Shown: positions 12,510-25,091 of the stretch, one piece after another
Layout: every line of letters begins with the position of its first letter
Position numbering within the stretch: position 1 is the first letter of the stretch
DNA from: Misgurnus anguillicaudatus
Taxonomy: Eukaryota; Chordata; Actinopteri; Cypriniformes; Cobitidae
Direction: 5' to 3'
NCBI RefSeq assembly: GCF_027580225.2
Contig: NC_073359.2
Span: 10,793,001 to 10,857,000, forward strand
DNA: 64,000 bases
Program-made: the position numbers and the translations under genes
The notes under the pieces: model-generated
The model's input: the letters and a program-made list of their open reading frames with translations, nothing else
The model's database searches: none
Told to the model about the DNA's origin: nothing

Positions 12510-12990
12510 AATGCAGAGCAACAACAGCAAACATGGAAAAATAGAACACATGTGAACTACAGACAGGTTGAGAAGAATTGATGAGGAAGAACAAAACGTC
12601 ATGACTCAGGTGGGATTTGAACCCAGGAACTCAGAATCTCAATGCATATGATTAACTAGATGCGCCACTCAGTTGACACAGTTCATGAGGCAGCGGACAA
12701 GAGATTAGAGAGCTGAAAGTATTAACATATGTCAATCACCAAAGATGCAGGAAAGACACAGCAGAAGCACCACAATGCAGAGCAACAACAGCAAACATGG
12801 AAAAATAGAACACATGTGAACTACAGACAGGTTGAGAAGAATTGATGAGGAAGAACAAAACATCATGACTCAGGTGGGATTCGAACCCAGGAACTTAGAA
12901 TCTAAATGCAATTGGTTAACTAGATGCGCCACTCAGTTGACACAGTTCATGAGGCAGCAGACAAGAGATTAGAGAGCTGAAAGGATTAAC
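12510..12990 (-). repeat. Tandem duplication of a tRNA-like block in unit D
   Basis: About 260 bp starting at ACCACCATAATGCAGAGC is repeated from about 12766. Each copy holds a minus-strand B-box-like sequence (12877-12887 reads GGTTCGAATCC on the minus strand; the first copy has one change) and AGTGGCGCATC. The two copies are highly similar, which indicates a recent duplication. Confidence 0.6.
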
Positions 12991-14412
12991 ATGTCAATCA
13001 CCAAAGATGCAGAATTGACACAGCAGAAGTAGAAAAAACAGAAATACAATGTACATTAGATCAAGTGAAATTGAAGACAAGCAGATCATTATGTATAGTG
13101 ATGCTATACAATGTAATATACAGTCACATTAATTTATTACTATGACAAATAGACAACGTCACAGGCACGGTAAACTTTAGAGTGGTGTTTCTAAGAAAGA
13201 GAACAGAATATCAAAAATCTGTTCGGTCACATCTGTGTGGATTGCTCCAAACATTATACGAGCAGAACCTGACATAAAATACACAAAATTTGTAAAAGGA
13301 GTAGGGAAAAAATCATTTACCATATGCCTTACAATAACACCTGAACATAATGTTGGAAAATGACAAACAAGGTATCGTTGCGATCGGCATAAAACAGTGA
13401 ATACAATTTCACAAAGAAAATGTATATCAGACAATGTATTCATAAGTTATAAGCAGTTCAATAAGAACTGTTATAGTTTATAACCCCTAGGTGGCGCTGT
13501 ACTCTGACTTCCCATGTACCTTCAGGACATCATGTTGAAGCTCCTTACCAATTTTTGCGCGGATATGTCCAATAGTTCAAAAAATATAACAATTTATTTG
13601 AAATTTCAAAATGGCGGACAGGCGGTTTGGTCAAACCCGGCATAATTCACATCGACAGATGCGGCATGAGGTAAGCAATCCACAGACATCAAGATCATAA
13701 TTTTCTGACAAACAGTTCAGAAGTTATGGGCAATAATAGCTTATTTTTCTATCTCATGACCCATAGGTGGCGCTGTCACCAAATTTGGCATAGACCCCAA
13801 GTTCATGGTCCACATGAAGTGTACCAAATTTCATTTCAATTGATCAAAGAATGACTGAGCTACAGCTTCAGAACCATTTTTGCGTCAACCTCGTTAAGTT
13901 TGCGCATTTATTACTTTTGAACAAAGATCAATATCAAAATTCTGTTTGGTCATTTCTATGCGGCTCACTCCAAAGATCACCTGTGCCAAATCTCATAAGA
14001 ATTGAACCACATTTGAAGGAGGAGTAGCGAAAAAATAAAATACTGTACATTTCAAAATGGCCGTTACTGTAATGGGTGGAGTTTTACTGTAAATTATCAA
14101 ATTCAATAAGCGGGATGAGAGCAATCACGTGTACTAAGTAGAATTTTCATAGATCATATGGTTCACTATTTATAAAAGTTTGAACATTGATTTTTTGCAC
14201 TGCTGGTGGCGCTATAGAGTTATTGCTAGAGACCCCATTTTTGGTCACATGACTATTTATGACCACTTCTACAACTGTGCCAAATTTCATCATTTTCCTA
14301 TGTACGGTTCATAGGGCTGCCATAGACTCCCATGGGACGATAATAATAATAATAATAATAATACTAACAATTCCAATAGGTGTCTCAGCACCTTCGGTGC
14401 TTGACCCCTAAA

Positions 14413-15757
14413 TATAGCTGCAAGCAGCGATACGGGGCCAAGCACCATCAGCGCAATGAGCACCCAAAGCACAGCAAGAAAGATACAACGTATCAATCAC
14501 CCAGGGCGCATTGAGCACCCAAGGTGCATCAAGAACACAAGGCACCGCAAAGAACCCAAAGCGTAGCAATGACAGAGCAGAACCACCGCAGTGCAGAGCA
14601 GCAACAGAAAACATGGCAAAAATAGAACATATGTGAACTACAGACAGGTAAAGAAGAATAGGTGGGAAAGAACAAAACTTTAATAGAAGAAATTAACACT
14701 TGCCTCAGACGGGATTCAAACCCACAAACTCAGGATCTCTATGCATACGACTTAGCAGATGCGCCACTCGGTAGACACAGTTCAAGTGGCAGCAGAAAAA
14801 AGCTTACATGCCATACAAAGAATTCAGAAGTAATAAGCAGTTCCATAAGAACTGCTATAGTTTATAACCCATAGGTGGCGCTGTACTCTGATTTCCCAGG
14901 TACCCTCAGGACATCTTGCCGAAGCTCCCTACCGATTTTTTTGCCGATATATCCGATACTTCAAAAGTTATAGCAATTTAACACAAATTTCAAAATGGCG
15001 GACAGGCGGTTCGGTCAAACCCGGCATAATACATATCGACAGATGCGGAATGAGCCAAGGAATACGTAGACACCAAGATCATAATTTTCTGACAAACGGT
15101 TCAGAAGTTATGCACAAAAATAGCCCTTTTTCCTATCTCATGACCCATAGGTGGCGCTGTCACCAAATTTGGCATGGACCCCCAGTTCATAGTCGACATG
15201 AAGTGTACCAAATTTCATCTCGATTGATCAAAGAATGACCGAGATACAGCTTCAGAACCAATTTTGCAATAATCTCGTTAAGTTCATGCATTAATTACTT
15301 TTGAATAAAGAAAAATATCAAAATTCTGTTCGGTCATTTCTATGCGGCTCACTCCAAAGATCACCTGTGCCAAATCTCATAAGAATTGAACCGAATTTGA
15401 AGGAGGAGTAGCGAAAAAACGAAATACTGTACATTTCAAAATGGCCGATACTGTAATGGGAGGAGTCTTAATGTAAAGTATCAAATTCAATAAGCGGGAT
15501 GAGAGCAATCACGTGTACGAAGTAGAATTTTCATAGATCTAATGGATCACCAGTTATAACCATTTGAACATTAAATTTTTGAGCTAATGGTGGCGCTATA
15601 GAGTTATTGCTAGAGACCCTATTTTTGGCCACATGACTATGTATGACCACCACTACAACTGTGCCAAATTTCATCATTTTCCTACATACGGTTCATAGGG
15701 CTGCCATAGACTCCCATTGGGGAAGAAGAAAAATTTACTAACAGAAACAATGACCAA
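14413..15757 (+). mobile_element. Array unit E (type 2), Helitron-like
   Basis: Begins directly after the CTAA of unit D with TATAGCTGCAAGCAGC. Module order is as in unit C, with one antisense tRNA-like block at about 14700-14780. The 3' end breaks off at ACTAACAGAAACAATGACC, the same position as in units B and C. Confidence 0.75.
14700..14780 (-). repeat. tRNA-like block in unit E
   Basis: The minus strand contains GGGTTTGAATCCC (B-box-like, one mismatch) and CGAGTGGCGCATC at the expected spacing, as in units B-D. No anticodon arm is evident. Confidence 0.45.
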
Positions 15758-17529
15758 TATAGCTGCAAGCAGCAATGCCGGGGTCAAGCCGAAAAGGGCA
15801 CAAAATGATGTAAAATTGAGATTGGATAAGCAGATTAAATAACCTAGGTAAACCCTTATAATTTTAGATGAAAAAACAAAAAAGTTATCAACAAAAATAA
15901 TCTAAGTTCTTGTCTACTGCAATCGTCCTTCTGTTATTGACAATCATGGAACATTAGAGCACTGAAGGACATGTGAGTGGTGTTTGCAGTGGCAAAACAT
16001 GGGTCACATCATGTTACAACAAGTTTAATTAGTCAAAAGAGACCATCCGCGTATCTCTTCGATGTTCTGATGCAGAGATATAGCTCTTGCAAAAACGGTT
16101 GATAAGGTATTCTCAATGGTTGCTAGGGAGTGAATTGGCAACCACAGTGATTATAGTCAAAACCATGAAAGGAATAATCCATGATGACTCATGGTTTTAG
16201 ATGTGTTGTTGCAGTAGTTTTAGGCAAAAATACCATATTCCATCTCAAAACCAGTAGGTGGCGCAATGAAAAAATTGTGCATGCAACATCAGGTCATGAT
16301 TGTGTTACATCTAGCTAGTTTTATGACTATACACTTTAGTTTAGTTAAGAAACAGTTGTATGACCATAGGGCTGGCTTGTTATCAAAGGTTTTGTTCAAT
16401 TATAAGGCCATCTAGTGGTGCAAGCATACAATTTTTTTTTGTGTGGCCTCAGAATGTGCTCATGCATCAGCGTATCAAATCTGGTGAAAAAATGTATTTT
16501 CGTTACAAAGTTACAACCATTTATATGTAAAAAACACAAAATTTGAAGGTAATTTTTCGTTTTTCGCAATTTTCGGCCATTTCTGATGAAAATTTTAATA
16601 TAACGCCAATATAACTTTTTGTTCAGAAGGTAAGGTTAGTTTCTTCCTATGGTGTTTTCGAGTCGATCGGAAAAACGTTCGCGGAGATATTTACGCGTGT
16701 TTCTTAAGCGCTATTTTGGTGCGCAGGGTTAACCGTAAGGCGAATTCTGGTATGTTTGGTATCGTTGGACTCGGCAACTATTCAGAACTCCAAGGAAACA
16801 AGTCCCGTGAAAATACGTCAATCGGAGTCAAAGTTATAGGCGTGTAAAACATAAGTCTGACCACTAGGTGGCGCTGTGACAAAACTCTGCATGCACCCTT
16901 ATTTCCTGACTGGCATCACAAATACAAAGTATCGTGTCAATAGGCTTAAGTTTGGCAAAGATACAGCCTCAAATCCGTTTTTTTGAGCTCTACGTAAAAT
17001 TTGTTGACGCGCTATACGACAACGGATTGGTTTATCAAAATTCTTTTAATAACTTTTTGCCTTGAGTGTCTCTAGATGGTGCATACCGATTTTCAAGGCA
17101 ATCCGGCAAAAGCTCTAGGACGAGTTCGCAAAAGTAGGTTTTATGAATATTTAAAAATGGCGGGAAAATTTTCATGACGGAAAATGACGTCATAGGGTCC
17201 AATCGAATCGTCTTGAGCCAAGGAATCAGAGGAAACAAGAATTTAATTTCTAGGACGTACGGGTCACAAGTTATAAGCAAAAACATAAGTGCAACTTTGG
17301 ACTGTTGGTGGCGCTAGCGGGTTAGACATAGAGACTCCAAATTTGCTGTGGGGACACATTGTACTGTCCTTTATCAGTGTGCCAAATTTCATAACTTTCC
17401 TACGTACGGTTCTATGGGCTGCCATAGACCGCAATGGCGGAAGAAGAATAACTAATAATAATAATTATTATAAAAAGAAAACTAACAAATACAATAGGGT
17501 TCTACGCCCCTTCGGGGCTTGACCCCTAA
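15758..17529 (+). mobile_element. Array unit F (type 1), with complete 3' terminus
   Basis: Starts TATAGCTGCAAGCAGC then AATGCCGGGGTCAAGCC. It ends with a TAA-rich run, AATAGGGTTCTAC, hairpin GCCCC-TTC-GGGGC (17506-17518) and TTGACCCCTAA (CTAA at 17526-17529). One of four units with an intact terminus. Small open frames such as 17289-17522 follow element identity and are not genes. Confidence 0.8.
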
Positions 17530-17530
17530 A

Positions 17531-19231
17531 TATAGCTGCAAGCAGCAATGCCGGGGTCAAGCCGAAAAGGGCAAAAAAGGATGTAAAATTGAGATTGGAT
17601 AAGCAGATTGAAGATTCTAGGTAAACCTAATAATTTTAGATGAAAAAACAAAAAAGTTATCAACAAAAATAATCTAAGTTCTTGTCTACTGCAATCGTCC
17701 TTCTGTTATTGACAATCATGGAACATTAGAGCACTGAAAGACATGTGAGTGGTGTTTGCAGTGGCAAAACATGGGTCACATCATGTTACAACAAGTTTAA
17801 CTAGTCAAAAGAGACTATCCCCGTGTCTCTACGATGTTCTGATGCAGAGATATAGTTTTTGCAAAAACGGTTGATAAGGTATTCTCAATGGTTGAAGGGG
17901 AGTGAATTGGCAACCACCAGTGATTATAGTCAAAGCTATGAAAGGAATAATCCATGATGACTCATGGTTTTAGATGTGTTGTTGCAGTAGTTTTAGGCAA
18001 AAATACCATATTCTATCTAAAAACCAGTAGGTGGCGCAATGACAAAATTGTGCATGCAACATTAGGTCATGATTGTGTTACATCTAGCTAGTTTAATGAC
18101 TATACACTTTAGTTTAGTTAAGAAACAGTTGTATGACCATAAGGCTGGCTTGTTATCAAAGGTTTTGTTCAATTTTAAGGCCATCTAGTGGTGAAAGCAT
18201 ACAATTATTTTTGTGTGGCCTCAGACTGTGCTCATACATCAGCGTATCAAATCTGGTGAAAAAATCTCTTTTCATCACAAAGTTACAACCATTTATGTAT
18301 AAAAAACACAAAATTTAAAGGTAATTTTTTGTTTTTTGCAATTTTCGGCCATTTCTGATGAAAATTTTAATATAACGCCAATAGAACTTTTTGTTCAGAA
18401 GGTAAGGTTAGTTTCTTCCTATGGTGTTTTCGAGTCGATCGGAAAAACACTCGCGGAGATATTCACGCGTGTTTTTTAAGCGCTATTTTGCTGCACAGGG
18501 TTAACCGTAAGGCGAATTCTGGCATGTTTGGTATCGTTGGACTCGGCAACTATTCATAACTCCAAGAAAATAAGTCCCGTGAAAAAAAGTTGCTCACAGC
18601 CAAAGTTATAGGCGTATAAAACATTCGTCTGGCCACTAGGTGGCGCTGCAACGAAACTGTGCATGCACCCTCAGTTCCTGACTGGCATCACAAGTACCAA
18701 GTATCGTGTCAATAGTCCTAAGTTTAACGAAGATACAGCCTAAAATCTGTTTTTTTGCGCTCTACGTAAACTTCGTTAAGGTGGTATACGACAACGGATT
18801 GCTGTATCGAAATTCTTTTGATAACTTTTTGCCATGACTGTCTCAAGATGATACATACCAATTTTCGTGGCAATCGGGCAAAAGCTCTAGGACGAGTTCG
18901 CAAAAGTAGGTTTCACGAATAATTCAAAATGGCGGAAATTTTTTCATGACGGAAAATGACGACATAGGGTCCATTCGAATCGTCTTGAGCCAAGGAATCA
19001 GAGGAAACAAGAATTTCGATTCTAGGACTTACGGGTCAGAAGTTATAAGCAAAAACATAAGTGCAACTTTGGACTGTTGGTGGCGCTAGCGGGTTAGACA
19101 TAGAGACTACAAATTTGCTGTGGGGACACATTGTACTGTCCTTTATCAGTGTGCCAAATTTCATAACTTTCCTACGTACGGTTCTATGGGCTGCCATAGA
19201 CCGCAATGGCGGAAGAAGAATAACTAATAAA
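17531..19231 (+). mobile_element. Array unit G (type 1), Helitron-like
   Basis: Joined directly to the CTAA of unit F. It is similar to units A, F, J and K along its length. It lacks the 3' hairpin, ending at GAAGAAGAATAACTAATAA just before the next TATAGCTGC. Confidence 0.75.
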
Positions 19232-20934
19232 TATAGCTGCAAGCAGCAATGCCGGGGTCAAGCCAAAAAGGGCACAGAAGAAGGTAAACTTGAGTCCGGA
19301 TGAGCAGTTTAAAAAACCTAGCAAAACCTCCTGATTTCAGACAAATTAATATAACAGTAATCAGCAAAAAAGCTGTGTTCTTATTCAGTGAAATCTCTCC
19401 CTCACGTCTTGAGGAGCATTGACAACTAGAACACTGAAGGAAATGTGAGTGGTGCTTGCAGTGGTAATACTCAGCTCACAAAATGTTACTGTGGTGTTAA
19501 TGAGTCAAAAGAGCCCACCCCCATGTCTCTACGCTGTTCTGATGAAGAGATATAGCTCTTGCAAAAACAGTTGATAAGGTATTCTCATTGGTTGCTAGAC
19601 AGTAAATTGACATCCACCAGTGATTATAATCCAAGCCATGAAATGAATAATCCATGATGACTTGTGGTTTTAGATGTGTTGTTGCAGTAGTTTTAGGCAA
19701 AATTTTCAATTTTCTATCTCAAAACCACTAGGTGGCGCTGTGACAAAATTGTGCATGCAACTTCAGGTCATGATTACGTTACATCGAGCTAGTTTTATGA
19801 CTATACACTTTAGTTTAGTGAAGAAACAGTTGTATGACCATAGGGCTGGCTTGATATCACAGGTTTTGTTCAATTATAACGCCAACTAGTGGTGCAAGCA
19901 AGCAATTTTTTTTTGTAGCCTCAGACTGTGGTCGTACATCAGCGTATCAAATCTGGTGAAAAAATCTCTTTTCGTTGCGAAGTTATAACCATTTATGTGT
20001 AAAAAATACAAAATTTAAAATGTAATTTTTCGTTTTTTGCATTTTTCGGTCATTTCTGATGAAAATTTTAATATAACGCCAATAGAACTTTTTGTTCAGA
20101 AGGTAAGGTTAGTTTCTTCCTATGGTGTTTTTGAGTCGATCAGAATTACGGTCGCGGAGATATTCACGCGTGTTTTTTAAGCACTATTTTGCCGCACAGG
20201 GTTAACCGTAAGGCGAATCCTGGCATGTTTGGTATCGTTGGACTCGGCAACTATTCAAAACTACAAGGAAACCAGTCCCTTGTAAATATGATGATCATAG
20301 CCAAAGTTATAGGCCTATAAATCATTCGTCTGGCCACTAGGTGGCGCTGCAACGAAACTGTGCATGCTCCCTCAGTTCCTGACTGGCATCTCAAGTACCA
20401 AGATTTGTGTCAATAGGCCTAAGTTTGGAGAAGATACAGCCTAAAATCTGTTTTTTTGCGCTCTATGTAAAATTTGTTGACGCGCTATACGACAACGGAT
20501 TGGTTTATCGAAATTCTTTTAATAACTTTTTGCCTTGAGTGTCTCTAGATGCTGCATACCAATTTTCGTGGAAATCGGGGAAAAGCTCTAGGACGAGTTC
20601 GCAAAAGTAGGTTTTACGAATAATTCAAAATGGCGAAAAAATTTCATGACGGAAAATGATGTCATAGGGTCCAATGGAATCGTCTTGAGCCAAGGAATCA
20701 GAGGAACCAAGAATTTTGTTTCTAGGGCTTACGGATAAGAAGTTATAGGCAAAAACATAAGTGCAACTTTGGACTGTTGGTGGCGCTAGTGGGTTAGACA
20801 TAGAGACTCCAAATTTGCTGTGGGGACACATTGGACTGTCCTTTATCAGTGTGCCAAATTTCATAACTTTCCTACGTACGGTTCTATGGGCTGCCATAGA
20901 CCGCAATGGCGGAAGAAGAATAACTAATAATAAA
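19232..20934 (+). mobile_element. Array unit H (type 1), Helitron-like
   Basis: Starts TATAGCTGCAAGCAGC then AATGCCGGGGTCAAGCC. More diverged from the other type 1 units in its first 700 bp. The 3' end is truncated at GAATAACTAATAATAA before unit I. Confidence 0.75.
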
Positions 20935-23397
20935 TATAGCTGCAAGCAGCGATACCGGGGTCAAGCCAAACATGGCAAAAAATTATTCAAACGTGATGAC
21001 TGTCATGATTTAAGATCTAAGTTTGCATTAGTTTTATGAAAAAAATAGCAATTTTTTGTATCTTGAGACCACTAGGTGGCGCGGTGCAGAAACAATAGAT
21101 GGTGCCTCAGGTCATGACTGTGATGACACATACCAAATTTAGTGTAAATATGATAAAGCAATACAGAGATATAGCCTTAAATGACTTGACCACTAGGGGG
21201 CACTAACCAAACAATAAATTGTGACTCAGGTCTTGATTGTGATGACACCCACCAAATTTGGTGTAAATACAATAAAGAGATGCAGAGAAATAGCCTTAAA
21301 TGACTTGACCACTAGGGGGCACTAACCAAACAATAAATTGTGACTCAGGTCTTGATTGTGATGACACCCACCAAATTTGGTGAAATACAATAAAGAGATG
21401 CAGAGATATAGCCTTAAATGACTTGACCACTAGGGGGCACTGACCAAAAAATAAATTGTGACTCAGGTCTTGATTGTGATGACACCCACCAAATTTGGTG
21501 TAAATACAATAAAGAGATGCAGAGATATAGCCTTAAATAACTTGACCACTAGGGGGCACTGACCAAAAAATAAATTGTGACTCAGGTCTTGATTGTGATG
21601 ACACCCACCAAATTTGGTGTAAATACGATAAAGAGATGCAGAGATATAGCTTCAAATCTCTTGACCACTAGGGGGCACCGGAAAGTTTACAAGTCCTCCC
21701 AGAACATGTTGCTGATGAACCATACCAAGTTTCATAACAATACGCAATTGCGTTTCTGAAATACTTGAACTTAAAGAAAAATTCAAAATGGCCGACACAC
21801 AAAATGGCCGACCAAAAACCATTTGGTATCGTTTGACTCGGCATGCCTCACGAAATCTAACAAGACCACTCTCATAATTTTACATTCAAGTTTGCAGTAG
21901 TTATAAGCAAAAATAGACATTTTTTATATCTCGTGACCAGTAGGGGGCAGTGTGACGAAATGGTGCATGCACCCTCAGGTCATCACTGTTATGACATATA
22001 CCAAGTCTCATATTAATACACAAAAGTTTTGCGAAGATACAGGCTCAAACACATTTTGGCGTGCTCGCCCTCGCATTCTTTGATGCGTTATACGACAACA
22101 AATAGGTCTACCGAAAAGCTTTTGATAACTTTTTGTCTAGAGTGTCTCTAGATGATGCATACCAAAAATCAAGCCAATCACACGAGCGCTCTAGGAGGAG
22201 TTCGAAAAAGTAGGTGTTCAATATAATTCAAAATGGCAGACAGGAAGTAGGTTTGACTCAGACATATTTGGTACAGTCGGACTCAGCATGAGCCAAGGAA
22301 TCAATAGAGTGAAGTCTTATGTCATAGTGGCAATTTAATCAAATGATATAAACATTTTAAACAATTTATTTACATATCCTGACCACTAGGTGGCGCTGTC
22401 CTAAAGATTTATAGGTGCGCTCAGAACATGTCACTGATGAACCATGCCAAATTTCGTAGCGATACGCCATTCGGTTTGTGAAATACTGAACTTAATGAGA
22501 AAATTCAAAATGGCCGACACCCAAAATGGCCGACCGAAAACCGTTTGGTATCGTTTGACTCGGCATACCTCAAGGAATCTAACAAGACCAACTTCATGAT
22601 TTTAGACTCAAGTTTGAAGTAGTTATAAGCGAAAATATGCATTTTTCGAATCTCGTGACCACTAGGTGGCGCTGTGACGAAACGTTGCAGGCACCCTTAG
22701 GTCATGACTGTAATGACATATACCAAGTTTCGTGTCGATACAATAAAGTTTTGCGAAGATAAGGCCTCACGTCCGTTTTGGCGTGCTCGCCGTCATATAT
22801 GTTGTCAGTTTATATGAGAACGCATTGGTCTATCAAAAAGCTTTTGATAACTTTTTGTCTGGGGTGTCTCTAGATGCTACATACCAAAGGACATGCAAAT
22901 CGGACAAACGGTCTAGGAGGAGTTCGAAAAAGTAGGTTTTACGAAAAATTCAAAATGGCGGAAAGATGTGCATGAGACAAATGACATCAATGTGTGCATT
23001 TGAATCATCATGAGCCAAGGATTCAGAGGAAACAAGAATTTAGTTTCTAGGACTCACGGGTCAGAAGTTATGAGCATGAACATAAGTGGATTTTTGGACT
23101 GTTGGTGGCGCTAGAGGGTTTGAGTCAGACACACCAATGTTGCTATATTAACTTCTAAGACCGTCTTCTACATGTGTGCCAAATTTCATAACTTTCCTAT
23201 GTACGGTTCTATGGGCTGCCATTGACTTCAATGGCGGAAGAACAAGAAGAAGAATAATATATAATAATAATAATAATAAGAAAACTAACAATAACAATAG
23301 GGTTCTACGCCCCTTCGGGGCTTGACCCCTAATAATAAAATTAAGAAAACTAACGGATACAATAGGGGTCTTCGCCCCTTCGGGGCTTGACCCCTAA
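20935..23397 (+). mobile_element. Array unit I (variant), with two 3' termini
   Basis: Starts TATAGCTGCAAGCAGC then GATACCGGGGTCAAGCC. The longest unit (about 2.46 kb), with an internal 119-bp tandem repeat (21185-21670). It ends in two consecutive terminal modules: hairpins at 23309-23321 and 23374-23386, with CTAA at 23329-23332 and 23394-23397. The interior differs from type 1 units but uses the same GGTGGCGCT / AAATGGCGGA building blocks. Confidence 0.75.
21185..21670. repeat. 119-bp tandem repeat inside unit I
   Basis: About four full copies of a roughly 119-bp unit beginning GACCACTAGGGGGCACT and containing ACACCCACCAAATTTGGTG and AGAGATGCAGAGATATAGCC. The anchor recurs near 21190, 21309, 21427, 21545 and 21664. 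Confidence 0.9.
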
Positions 23398-23398
23398 A

Positions 23399-25091
23399 TA
23401 TAGCTGCAAGCAGCAATGCCGGGGTCAAGCCGAAAAGGGCACAAAAGGATGTAAAATTGAGATTGGATAAGCAGATTGAAGAACCTAGGTAAATCTAATA
23501 ATTTTAGATGAAAAAACAAAAAAGTTATCAACAAAATTAATCTAAGTTCTTGTCTACTGCAATCGTCCTTCTGTTATTGACAATCATGGAACATTAGAAC
23601 ACTGAAGGACATGTGAGTGGTGTTTGCAGTGGTCACATCATGTTACAACAAGTTTAATTAGTCAAAAGAGACCATCCCCATGTCTCTACGATGTTCTGAT
23701 GCAGAGATATAGCTTTTGCAAAAACGGTTGATAAGGTATTCTCAATGGTTGCTAGGGAGTAAATTGGCAACCACCAGTGATTATAGTCAAAGCCATGAAA
23801 GGAATAATCCATGATGACTCATGGTTTTAGATGTGTTGTTGCAGTAGTTTTAGGCAAAAATACCATATTCCATCTCAAAACCAGTAGGTGGCGCAATGAA
23901 AAAATTGTGCATGCAACATCAGGTCATGATTGTGTTACATCTAGCTAGTTTTATGACTATACACTTTAGTTTAGTTAAGAAACAGTTGTATGACCATAGG
24001 GCTGGCTTGTTATCAAAGGTTTTGTTCAATTATAAGGCCATCTAGTGGTGCAAGCATACAATTTTTTTTGTGTGGCCTCAGAATGTGCTCATGCATCATC
24101 GTATCAAATCTGGTGAAAAAATCTCTTTTCGTTACAAAGTTACAACCATTTATGTGTAAAAAACACAAAATTTGAAGGTAATTTTTCGTTTTTTGCAATT
24201 TTCGGCCATTTCTGATGAAAATTTTAATATAACGCCAATAGAACTTTTTGTTCAGAAGGTAAGGTTAGTTTCTTCCTATGGTGTTTTCGAGTCGATCGGA
24301 AAAACGTTCGCGGAGATATTTACGCGTGTTTCTTAAGTGCTATTTTGCTGCGCAGGGTTAACCGTAAGGCGAATTCGGGTATGTTTGGTATCGTTGGACT
24401 CGGCAACTATTTAGAACTCAAAGGAAACAAGTCCTGTGAAAATATGTCAATCGGAGCCAAAGTTATAGGCATGTAAAACATAAGTCTGACCACTAGGTGG
24501 CGCTGTGACGAAACTCTGCATGCACCCTTAGTTCCTGACTGGCATCACAAATACAAAGTATCGTGTCAATAGGCTTAAGTTTGGCGAAGATACAGCCTCA
24601 AATCCGTTTTTTTGAGCTCTACGTAAAATTTGTTGACGCGCTATACGACAACGGATTGGTTTATCAAAATTCTTTTAATAACTTTTTGCCTTGAGTGTCT
24701 CTAGATGGTGCATACCGATTTTCAAGGCAATCCGGCAAAAGCTCTAGGACGAGTTCGCAAAAGTAGGTTTTATGAATATTTAAAAATGGCGGGAAAATTT
24801 TCATGACGGAAAATGACGTCATAGGGTCCAATCGAATCGTCTTGAGCCAAGGAATCAGAGGAAACAAGAATTTAATTTCTAGGACGTACGGGTCAGAAGT
24901 TATAGGCAAAAACATAAGTGCAATTTTGGACTGTTGGTGGCGCTAGTGGGTTAGATATAGAGACTCCAAATTTGCTGTGGGGACACATTGGACTGTCGTT
25001 TATCAGTGTGCCAAATTTCATAACTTTCCTACGTACGGTTCTATGGGCTGCCATAGACCGCAATGGCGGAAGAAGAATAACTAATAATAAA
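23399..25091 (+). mobile_element. Array unit J (type 1), Helitron-like
   Basis: Begins right after the second CTAA of unit I. Very similar to units A, F, G and K. The 3' end is truncated at GAAGAATAACTAATAATAA before unit K. Confidence 0.75.

Larger units (their letters stand above)
12058..14411 (+). mobile_element. Array unit D (type 2), with complete 3' terminus
   Basis: Starts AATAGCTGCAAGCAGC then AACACGGGGTCAAGCACC and carries a local 18-bp expansion (12098-12505). It contains two tandem copies of a roughly 260-bp block with tRNA-like sequence. It ends with a (TAA)n run, then hairpin AGCACC-TTC-GGTGCT (14387-14401) and TTGACCCCTAA, CTAA at 14408-14411. The next unit begins immediately. 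Confidence 0.75.

Noticed and set aside
12018..12581. 187-codon His-Thr-Lys-His-Ser-Lys repeat protein
   Set aside because: Created by the 18-bp tandem repeat, absent from sibling units, with an equally open hydrophobic frame on the other strand.
9012..14780. Functional tRNA genes on the minus strand
   Set aside because: B-box and end pairing are suggestive, but no consistent anticodon arm or full A box can be drawn, and the blocks are dispersed inside a transposon family.
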